From Pseudomonas sp. SJZ079 (GTDB taxonomy: Bacteria > Pseudomonadota > Gammaproteobacteria > Pseudomonadales > Pseudomonadaceae), in the NCBI RefSeq assembly GCF_007993865.1, contig NZ_VIUH01000002.1, positions 186,001 to 250,000 of the forward strand: DNA of 64,000 bases, written 5' to 3'. Under the pieces are notes generated by a model. It searched no databases. It saw nothing but the letters and a program-made list of their open reading frames with translations, and was not told the origin of the DNA. Each line of letters begins with the position of its first letter. The stretch's first letter is position 1. Shown here one piece after another: positions 58,587 through 64,000 of this stretch. Made by a program: the position numbers and the translations under genes.

Positions 58587-59290
58587 ACCTGCTGCTGCTG
58601 GAGGACCAGGACTTCGTCGCCGCTGACCGCATACGCCTCAGCGGCCGCCGCCTCAACCACCTGAATGAAGTGCATCGCGCCGAGGCGGGCGACAGCCTGC
58701 GAGTCGGGCGCCTGAACGGCTTGATGGGTCGCGGCCAACTGTTGCGTCTGGATGCCCAGGAGGCCGAGTTGCAGGTCGAATTCGACCAGCCGCCGCCGGC
58801 CAAACTGCCGCTCACCCTACTGCTGGCCTTGCCTCGGCCGAAGATGCTGCGCCGCGTGCTGCAAACCGTCAGCGCCATGGGTGTACCCACAGTAATCCTG
58901 CTGAACAGCTATCGGGTCGAGAAAAGCTTCTGGCAGACACCGTTTCTGCAACCGGACGCGATTCGCCAACAGCTGATTCTCGGCCTGGAGCAGGCCCGCG
59001 ACACCGTGTTGCCGGACGTGATCATCGAGAAACGCTTCAAGCCTTTCGTCGAAGACCGCCTGGGCCAGCTGACCGCCGGCAGCCTCGGCCTGATCGGCCA
59101 CCCCGGTGCCTACCCGGACTGCCCACGGGCGGTCGATCGGCCGGTGACCCTGGCCATCGGCCCGGAAGGCGGCTGGATTGCCTACGAGGTGGAAAAACTG
59201 CAGGAGGCTGGCTTACAGCCCGTGCAACTCGGTGCACGCATTCTGCGCGTGGAAACCGCGGTGACCGCGCTGCTGGCCAGGTTGTTCTAA
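58583..59290 (+). CDS. rsmE: 16S rRNA (uracil1498-N3)-methyltransferase
   Basis: A 235-residue SPOUT-class methyltransferase with an N-terminal PUA-like domain ([17 protein letters not shown]) and a C-terminal trefoil-knot domain ([30 protein letters not shown]). It methylates U1498 in the small-subunit decoding region. Translation starts at GTG 58583, overlapping the tatC stop. The conserved Pseudomonas position is just after tatC. Confidence 0.94.
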   Translation: MNLLLLEDQDFVAADRIRLSGRRLNHLNEVHRAEAGDSLRVGRLNGLMGRGQLLRLDAQEAELQVEFDQPPPAKLPLTLLLALPRPKMLRRVLQTVSAMGVPTVILLNSYRVEKSFWQTPFLQPDAIRQQLILGLEQARDTVLPDVIIEKRFKPFVEDRLGQLTAGSLGLIGHPGAYPDCPRAVDRPVTLAIGPEGGWIAYEVEKLQEAGLQPVQLGARILRVETAVTALLARLF

Positions 59291-59356
59291 GCACGCACAC
59301 TGCGTGGATTCGTGGCGTTTCTTCGCCTGGATATAATCGGCGGGCTGACGCTGTGT

Positions 59357-59378
59357 AGCCCGGATGCAATCCGGGGCT
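59357..59378. repeat. Short extragenic palindrome, copy 1
   Basis: AGCCCGGATgcaATCCGGGGCT contains the 7-bp arms CCCGGAT and ATCCGGG. The same 17-base palindrome recurs at 60764-60780, on the other side of the HxlR/SDR pair. Similar sequences are dispersed in many gammaproteobacterial genomes. Confidence 0.6.
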
Positions 59379-59402
59379 GCGCACTCCCCCGATGGCAAAC
59401 GA

Positions 59403-59906
59403 TTACGGGTTTTCCGCCACCTGCCGGGCCTGCCAGTGCGCCGGCAATAGCTGCCCCTTAAGGGCCGGCGCCTCCTCCAACCGCACATCCCGCGCCGCCA
59501 GTGGCTCGCCACACTCGGAACAGACCAGCACGCCGTGCATGGCCGCGCCGCAGCTGCGGTGCACATGCCGAATCGGCGCACCCTCTTCCCCGCTCATATG
59601 CCTATCGCCCCAATTCACCAGCGCCAGCACGGCTGGATAGAGGTCGCGGCCCTTTTCGGTCAGGCAGTACTCCTCACGCAGCGGCCGCTGCTGATAGGCC
59701 ACCTTGCTCAACACTTCGGCCTCGACCAGTTTCTTCAAGCGATCGGCCAGCACATGCCGGGTGATCTGCAGACGCTTCTCGAACTCATCGAAACGGCGTA
59801 TCCCCAGAAAACTTTCGCGCAACACCAGCAAGGTCCAGCGATCGCCAACCACCGACAGCGTGCGCGCCAGCGAACAGGGTTGTTGAGCAAGGTCTTCCCA
59901 ACGCAT
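59403..59906 (-). CDS. HxlR-family transcriptional regulator
   Basis: A 167-residue winged-helix protein (CSLARTLSVVGDRWTLLVLRE, RFDEFEKRLQITRHVLADRLKKL, both shown in part) with the HxlR pattern including the near-N-terminal Cys10. The C-terminal extension has paired cysteines (HRSCGAAMHGVLVCSECGEPL, in part), a possible zinc ribbon or redox switch. It diverges from the SDR gene with a 100-bp gap holding a perfect palindrome, so it probably represses that gene. The inducing signal is unknown. Confidence 0.85.
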   Translation of the reverse strand: MRWEDLAQQPCSLARTLSVVGDRWTLLVLRESFLGIRRFDEFEKRLQITRHVLADRLKKLVEAEVLSKVAYQQRPLREEYCLTEKGRDLYPAVLALVNWGDRHMSGEEGAPIRHVHRSCGAAMHGVLVCSECGEPLAARDVRLEEAPALKGQLLPAHWQARQVAENP

Positions 59907-59941
59907 GAGCCAATCTCCAGCAATCGATGGCCCACCATAGC

Positions 59942-59993
59942 TTGACAGGTTCCAAATTGGAACCGACTATCGTTAAGGTTCCAAAAAAGAACT
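59942..59993 (+). promoter_or_regulatory. SDR promoter with HxlR operator candidates
   Basis: TTGACA (59942-59947) and GACTAT (59965-59970) are 17 bp apart, and the spacer is exactly the palindrome GGTTCCAAATTGGAACC (59948-59964). A second, imperfect copy, GGTTCCAAAAAAGAACT, follows at 59977-59993 near the expected transcription start. A protein bound here would block RNA polymerase. AGGAGA then precedes the SDR ATG. Confidence 0.65.
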
Positions 59994-60006
59994 TAGGAGA
60001 AAAGAG

Positions 60007-60735
60007 ATGAATCAACGCAAAGCAATCCTGGTCATGGGCGCCGGCGATGCCACCGGCGGGGCTATCGCCAAGCGCTTCGCCCGCGAGGGGTATGTCGCCT
60101 GCGTCGCCCGCCGCCATGCGGACAAACTGCAACCGCTGGTCGACGCCATCGAGGCCGAGGGCGGCACGGCACGCGCCTTCGGCTGCGACGCGCGAATTGA
60201 AGCCGAGGTGCTGGAACTGTTCGCCACCATCGAGCAAGAGGTCGGTCCGCTGGAAGCCGTGGTGTTCAATATCGGCGCCAACGTGCAGTTCGCCATCACC
60301 GACACCACCGAGCGGGTCTATCGCAAGGTCTGGGAAATGGCCGCACTGGCCGGTTTCCTCACCGGCCGCGAGGCCGCACGGGTGATGCAAGCGCGCGCGC
60401 GCGGCACCATCATCTTCACCGGTGCCACCGCCTCGCTACGCGGTCGAGCCAATTTTTCCGCCTTCGCCAGCGCCAAATTCGCCCTGCGCGCACTGGCCCA
60501 GAGCATGGCACGGGAACTCGGCCCACAGGGTATCCATGTCGCCCATCCGATCATCGACGGCGCCATCGACACCGCCTTTATCCGCGAGACTTTCCCCGAG
60601 CTTTACCAACGCAAAGAGCAGGACGGCATCCTCAACCCCGAGCATATCGCCGAGACGTACTGGCAGATCCACGGCCAGCCGCGCGATTGCTGGGTGCATG
60701 AGTTGGACCTACGGCCCTGGACGGAAACTTTCTGA
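60007..60735 (+). CDS. Short-chain dehydrogenase-like protein with Phe in place of the catalytic Tyr
   Basis: A 242-residue SDR fold. The nucleotide-binding glycine motif is atypical (VMGAGDATGGAIAKRF), the Ser block is present (IIFTGATASLRG), but the Tyr-x3-Lys pair reads Phe-Ala-Ser-Ala-Lys (SAFASAKFALRALAQSMA). This combination matches the atypical classical-SDR subgroup (SDR_c10) that keeps the Lys but has Phe for Tyr, so ordinary carbonyl reduction is doubtful. It is divergent from, and probably controlled by, the HxlR regulator. Confidence 0.8.
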   Translation: MNQRKAILVMGAGDATGGAIAKRFAREGYVACVARRHADKLQPLVDAIEAEGGTARAFGCDARIEAEVLELFATIEQEVGPLEAVVFNIGANVQFAITDTTERVYRKVWEMAALAGFLTGREAARVMQARARGTIIFTGATASLRGRANFSAFASAKFALRALAQSMARELGPQGIHVAHPIIDGAIDTAFIRETFPELYQRKEQDGILNPEHIAETYWQIHGQPRDCWVHELDLRPWTETF

Positions 60736-60763
60736 GCGCCGACTTCTCTGCCTCACTCCGTCG

Positions 60764-60780
60764 CCCGGATGCAATCCGGG
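60764..60780. repeat. Short extragenic palindrome, copy 2
   Basis: CCCGGATgcaATCCGGG repeats exactly the core at 59359-59375. It lies in the 83-bp gap between the SDR and the isomerase genes and could act as a weak transcriptional or mRNA-stability element. Confidence 0.6.
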
Positions 60781-60818
60781 GAACGGCTTATCTCGAACCC
60801 AACAAGCAGGAAGATGCT

Positions 60819-61412
60819 ATGAGCAAAAGCGTAGAGTTCTTTTTCGATTTCGGCAGCCCGACCAGTTACCTGGCCTGGACCCAGTTACCCGGCATCGCCG
60901 CAGCGGCGGATGCGCAGATCATCTGGCGACCGATGCTCCTCGGCGGGATTTTCAAGGCGACGGGCAACCAGTCGCCGGTGAGTATTCCAGCCAAGGGGCG
61001 CTATATGCTGCAAGACCTGGCGCGCTTTGCCGAACGCTACGGCGTCGCCATGCACTTCAATCCGCACTTCCCGATCAATACCCTGACGTTGATGCGTGGC
61101 GCCGCCGGCTACCTCGACACGCCTCAGCTGCAGCCCTATTTGCGCGCAGTCTTCGACGCCATGTGGGTACAACAGCAAAACCTCGGCAACCCCGAAGTGC
61201 TCGCCGAGGTGTTAACCGTAGCCGGTCTGGATCGGGCGGCGTTCGAAGCCCTGGTCAACGATGAAGCCGTCAAGCAACGGCTGAAAGACACTACCGATGA
61301 AGCGATAAAGCGCGGCGTCTTCGGCGCACCGACGTTCTTCGTCGGCAAACAGATGCACTTCGGCCAGGATCGCCTCGATTTTGTCGCCGAGGCCCTGGCA
61401 CAACCCGCCTAG
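60819..61412 (+). CDS. 2-hydroxychromene-2-carboxylate isomerase-like protein (DsbA/kappa-GST fold)
   Basis: A 197-residue thioredoxin-fold protein. The N-terminal FFFDFGSPTSYLAW has Ser-Pro where DsbA has Cys-x-x-Cys, as in glutathione-dependent HCCA isomerases and kappa-class GSTs; GVFGAPTFFVGKQMHFGQDRLD near the end carries the cis-Pro loop. The substrate is unknown: family members act in naphthalene-type catabolism, but no such genes are near. Its stop codon overlaps that of the convergent TetR gene. Confidence 0.85.
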   Translation: MSKSVEFFFDFGSPTSYLAWTQLPGIAAAADAQIIWRPMLLGGIFKATGNQSPVSIPAKGRYMLQDLARFAERYGVAMHFNPHFPINTLTLMRGAAGYLDTPQLQPYLRAVFDAMWVQQQNLGNPEVLAEVLTVAGLDRAAFEALVNDEAVKQRLKDTTDEAIKRGVFGAPTFFVGKQMHFGQDRLDFVAEALAQPA

Positions 61413-62002
61413 AGGCTCTCGGCAAACAGCCGGGTCACCCGCTGACTGAGTTCGGTCGCACTCAGGTCGCCGCGCATGGCCTCGCTCAACTGCTGATCCA
61501 GCAGCAACTGAGCGAGGCCATGCACCAGGCTCCAGGCCGCCAGTGTCGCCACCAACGGATCACGCGTTGGCGCCGCCGCGCGCACAGTCTGTCCGAGCAA
61601 CTCGTAGAGCTCAGTCGCCGCCTGCTGCAACTCGGGGTAGCGCGCCTTGTCCAGTGCAGCGGAAAACATCAGGGCAAAACGCCCTGGGTGCGCGAGAGCA
61701 AACTCGACATAGCGCTGTCCCAGCGCGGCCAGACCCTGCGACCCGCTCGCGCGCGTCCAGTCGGCCAGGTCATGGAAGGCTTGTGCCGCCAACGCCGCCA
61801 GCAGGCTGTCGCGATCGGGAAAATGCCGATAGGGCGCGTTGTGCGAGACACCGGCGCGGCGCGCCACCTCACGCAGGCTGATGACGGCCAGGCCGCCCTC
61901 GGCGAGTAGCTGCGCGGCAGCCGCTACTAGCGCAGCCTTCAAATCGCCATGGTGATAGGGCCGCGCAGGCGCCTCTTTATCTAGTGTTGACACTGACAAC
62001 AT
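61409..62002 (-). CDS. TetR-family transcriptional regulator
   Basis: A roughly 195-residue TetR protein. The DNA-binding domain is YHHGDLKAALVAAAAQLL through LREVARRAGVSHNAPYRHFPDRD; the rest is the helical TetR_C ligand domain. The start is uncertain: ATG 62002 is annotated, but GAGGAG lies directly against it, and the same site is 9 bp from GTG 61993, which may be the real start; ATG 62029 has no ribosome site. It diverges from the DoxX-like gene with two operator-like dyads in between. The 3' end overlaps the isomerase by 4 bp. Confidence 0.85.
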   Translation of the reverse strand: MLSVSTLDKEAPARPYHHGDLKAALVAAAAQLLAEGGLAVISLREVARRAGVSHNAPYRHFPDRDSLLAALAAQAFHDLADWTRASGSQGLAALGQRYVEFALAHPGRFALMFSAALDKARYPELQQAATELYELLGQTVRAAAPTRDPLVATLAAWSLVHGLAQLLLDQQLSEAMRGDLSATELSQRVTRLFAESL

Positions 62003-62028
62003 CTCCTCGTATGTTGGCTCCGTCAACA
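61985..62028 (+). promoter_or_regulatory. Tandem TGTTG-N7-CAACA operators and doxX-side promoter
   Basis: Two dyads of identical design, TGTTG-N7-CAACA, occupy 61985-62001 and 62012-62028, centres 27 bp apart. They overlap a + strand promoter with TTGACA (61987-61992), a 17-bp spacer and TATGTT (62010-62015). Both are adjacent to or inside the start region of the TetR gene, so the TetR protein could repress itself and the DoxX-like gene. Confidence 0.6.
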
Positions 62029-62088
62029 TTATGCCGAACGGTCAGCCAGCGGCGCCAGTCGACAGCCCAGATATCCAGGAGGTTCGCC

Positions 62089-62565
62089 ATGCTATTCATC
62101 GCGCTACTGATTGTGTTGGCCGTACTCGCGGCGCTGGCCGACCGCCTCGGCGTGCCTGCCTTGCATAATTGGCCGGCGCGAATGCGCCTGGCCATGGCGT
62201 TGGCGCTGCTGTTTGCCGGCAGCGACCACCTGCTCAACCCGCAACGTTACCTGCCGATGCTGCCCGAGGTCCTGCCCTATCACCTGGAGCTGGTGCTATT
62301 CACCGGGCTCTGCGAGTTGGCGGGCGCCATCGGTCTGCTGCTGCCGCGCTGGCGGCGCTGGGCGGCGCTCGCCCTAGCGGTGTATTTCGTCTGCGTATTC
62401 CCGGCGAATATCAAAAATGCCCTCGACGGCCTGAACGTCGAGGGTCTGCCGGCGGCGACCTGGTACTACTGGTTACGCCTGCCCTTTCAGCCGCTGATCA
62501 TATTCTGGGCGCTGTATGCCGGCGAAGTGGTCGGCGCTAGATCGCGCCAAGTGCCGGCTAGATAA
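62089..62565 (+). CDS. DoxX-like small integral membrane protein
   Basis: A 158-residue protein with four predicted helices (FIALLIVLAVLAALAD, LAMALALLFAGSDHLL, LELVLFTGLCELAGAIGLLL, WAALALAVYFVCVFPANIKNAL in part) matching DoxX/DoxD-type proteins. PANIKNAL and FAGSDHLLNPQ are motifs of this family. A perfect AGGAGG precedes ATG 62089. Function is unknown; the divergent TetR regulator suggests induction by a small hydrophobic compound. Confidence 0.78.
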   Translation: MLFIALLIVLAVLAALADRLGVPALHNWPARMRLAMALALLFAGSDHLLNPQRYLPMLPEVLPYHLELVLFTGLCELAGAIGLLLPRWRRWAALALAVYFVCVFPANIKNALDGLNVEGLPAATWYYWLRLPFQPLIIFWALYAGEVVGARSRQVPAR

Positions 62566-62580
62566 ACAGCGGCAGCAAAA

Positions 62581-62626
62581 CGGCGGCAGAGGCCCGCTCA
62601 ACAGTTGAGCAAATCACCTGCCGCCG
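62581..62626. repeat. Nested inverted repeat after the DoxX-like gene
   Basis: Outer arms CGGCGGCA (62581-62588) and TGCCGCCG (62619-62626) enclose an inner hairpin GCTCAA-cag-TTGAGC (62596-62610). It sits in the 101-bp gap before the UPF0158 gene and is probably a terminator-like or extragenic palindrome. It has no T run. Confidence 0.4.
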
Positions 62627-62666
62627 GGTTATGGTTAGGTCAGTCAATTCCTTGGAGTCCAAGTCC

Positions 62667-63089
62667 ATGCGCCCCATGACCATTGACCTGCCGCGCATCG
62701 AGCGGGCCCTGCTCAGCGTGGAAGACCTCGAGCACTTTCTCGACCTGCACACCGGTAGCGTCCTGACCGTCGCGCCCGGCGACCCGGTGCCGGGCGCCGA
62801 TGAAAAATACGACGTCCAGCCGGAGCGCTACCTGCCCATCCAGCCCTTGCCACTCGGCGCGGCCCTGGCCATGCGCGAGGCCTTCCTGTACAGCCTGCAC
62901 GACCCCCACGCGCATACCGCACTGAGCCACGCATTGGCCGGGCGCAAGCCGCTGCGCACCTTCGACTACCAGCTGCAACGGCTACCGCAGGTACGTCAGG
63001 CCTGGCTCGCGTATCAAGCCGAGCACATCCGCGACGAAGTCGTGGAGTGGTTGGAAAGCAACGGCCTGGAACTGGCGCAGACAGGCTAA
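62667..63089 (+). CDS. UPF0158 family protein
   Basis: A 140-residue protein of unknown function beginning MRPMTIDLPRIERALLS. Family features are SVEDLEHFLDLHTGSVL and a C-terminal RQAWLAYQAEHIRDEVVEWLE (in part). ATG 62667 is chosen because GGAG lies 9 bp upstream; ATG 62631 would add 12 residues without a ribosome site. No catalytic residues are recognisable. It converges with dtd, 35 bp apart. Confidence 0.8.
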   Translation: MRPMTIDLPRIERALLSVEDLEHFLDLHTGSVLTVAPGDPVPGADEKYDVQPERYLPIQPLPLGAALAMREAFLYSLHDPHAHTALSHALAGRKPLRTFDYQLQRLPQVRQAWLAYQAEHIRDEVVEWLESNGLELAQTG

Positions 63090-63124
63090 CCAGCGGTAGG
63101 AAAACCACTGAGCTCGAGCTGCGA

Positions 63125-63562
63125 TCAGCTTTCCAGGAGAAAGGTCACCGGGCCGTCATTGACCAGGTGCACCTGCATCTCGGCCCCGAAGCGACCCGTG
63201 GCGACCTGCGCGTGCTTGGCCTGCGCCTGCTCGACCAGCAACTCGAACAGCTCGGCGCCCAGGGCCGGTGGCGCGGCGCTGGAGAAGCTCGGCCGCAGCC
63301 CGCTCTTGGTGTCGGCGGCCAGGGTGAACTGCGACACCAGCAGCAGGCCGCCGCCGACGTCGCCGAGCGACAGGTTCATCTTGCCCTCGGCGTCGCCGAA
63401 CACGCGGTAGTTGAGCAGCTTGTGCAGCAGTTTGGCGACGCTCGCCGGGGTGTCTTGCGGCTCGACGCCGACCAGGGCCAACAGGCCTTGATCGATGGCC
63501 CCGACCACCTCCCCGGCGACCTCCACCCGCGCGCAGCGCACGCGCTGGATCAGTGCCTTCAT
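63125..63562 (-). CDS. dtd: D-aminoacyl-tRNA deacylase
   Basis: A 145-residue enzyme that hydrolyses D-amino acids from mischarged tRNA. The two signature strands [18 protein letters not shown] and [13 protein letters not shown] (with the cross-subunit Gly-Pro motif that enforces D-chirality) are intact. Its ATG overlaps the pip stop codon (ATGA), so the two are co-transcribed. Confidence 0.95.
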   Translation of the reverse strand: MKALIQRVRCARVEVAGEVVGAIDQGLLALVGVEPQDTPASVAKLLHKLLNYRVFGDAEGKMNLSLGDVGGGLLLVSQFTLAADTKSGLRPSFSSAAPPALGAELFELLVEQAQAKHAQVATGRFGAEMQVHLVNDGPVTFLLES

Positions 63563-64000
63563 GCTTCGTCCGGGGACAGGTTGAGCAGGCGCCGGGCGAT
63601 CTGGTTGGCCGCGCGCACCAGCGCATCGGTAATCCCGGTTTCGGACGCCGCATGACCGGCATCGCGAATAATCTGCAGCTCGCTGTTCGGCCAGGCCTGG
63701 TGCAGTTCCCAGGCGTTATCCAGCGGACAGATCACGTCGTAGCGGCCATGCACTATCACCCCCGGCAGGTGGGCGATTTTCGGCATGTCGCGGATCAATT
63801 GGTCGGGTTCGAGGAAGGCGTTGTTGACGAAGTAGTGGCACTCGATACGGGCAATCGACAGCGCCCGGTGCGCTTCGCTAAAACGATCCACCACCTGCGG
63901 ATTCGGCCGTAACGTGGCCGTGCGCCCTTCCCAGGCCGACCAGGCCTTGGCCGCATGCATCTGGGCGATCTGGTCGTTGCCGGTCAGGCGCTTGTAGAAC
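63559..64000 (-). CDS. pip: Prolyl aminopeptidase, C-terminal part (5' end outside window)
   Basis: The last 146 codons of an alpha/beta hydrolase. The visible part has [40 protein letters not shown] with the catalytic Asp and [10 protein letters not shown] with the catalytic His, all typical of proline iminopeptidase (S33 family), which removes N-terminal proline from peptides. The nucleophile Ser lies beyond the window edge. The pip-dtd order is usual in Pseudomonas. Confidence 0.9.
   Translation of the reverse strand, partial: FYKRLTGNDQIAQMHAAKAWSAWEGRTATLRPNPQVVDRFSEAHRALSIARIECHYFVNNAFLEPDQLIRDMPKIAHLPGVIVHGRYDVICPLDNAWELHQAWPNSELQIIRDAGHAASETGITDALVRAANQIARRLLNLSPDEA

Overview
This is chromosomal DNA of a Pseudomonas species (GC-rich Gammaproteobacterium). 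The gene order from hemE at 15.0 kb to the prolyl aminopeptidase at 64.0 kb follows the conserved Pseudomonas core order as I recall it from P. aeruginosa: hemE, gltDB, SPOR-ATPase, aroBK, pilQPONM, ponA, maeB, M48 peptidase, nuclease, rpmE, priA, argS, SPOR protein, hslVU, DUF971, phaC1ZC2D, phaFI, ubiEJB, hisIE, tatABC, rsmE, then dtd and pip. I see no rRNA, tRNA, CRISPR array or phage. The species cannot be fixed from this window.

Region 1 (1-14.98 kb, + strand) is the accessory part. It is the distal end of an aryl polyene (APE, xanthomonadin/flexirubin-like) operon: an acyl/aryl-AMP ligase fused to a hotdog dehydratase, GT2, LpxL-like acyltransferase, MIO-type aromatic ammonia-lyase, thioesterase, LolA-like carrier, MMPL exporter, methyltransferase, DUF3261 lipoprotein, KS, DH, KR and KS. 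Nearly all junctions overlap by a few bases, so this is one tightly coupled transcription unit that makes, exports and anchors a pigment lipid. A small lipoprotein and a serine hydrolase follow. The ACPs and other early genes lie before base 1.

Region 2 (15-30.7 kb, - strand): haem synthesis (hemE), glutamate synthase (gltBD), a SPOR-domain ATPase, the shikimate pair aroK-aroB and the type IV pilus inner-membrane/secretin operon pilMNOPQ. The pil genes are visibly AT-richer than the surroundings. ponA diverges from pilM.

Region 3 (33.3-45.6 kb): a decayed IS1182-family transposase, maeB, an M48 peptidase/nuclease/rpmE operon, divergent priA, argS, a SPOR protein and hslVU behind a clear sigma-32-type promoter.

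Region 4 (45.6-53.2 kb): the medium-chain-length polyhydroxyalkanoate locus. Sigma-54-like -24/-12 elements stand before both synthase genes, and GTGCA...TGCAC dyads stand before phaC1 and phaI. The phasin operon phaI-phaF and a granule-region protein are on the - strand.

Region 5 (53.2-64 kb): ubiquinone (ubiEJB), histidine (hisIE), Tat translocase and rsmE. A small variable segment follows, with an HxlR regulator/SDR pair, a DsbA-fold isomerase and a TetR/DoxX pair, each regulator pair with good operator candidates. The window ends with UPF0158, dtd and a partial pip.

The most unusual structures are small non-coding repeats placed at gene junctions. A 140-bp element has inserted in frame behind the start codon of the APE glycosyltransferase, adding about 48 codons. 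A homologous element separates tatA from tatB. An unrelated 181-bp MITE-like element supplies the stop codon of the DUF971 gene upstream of phaC1.
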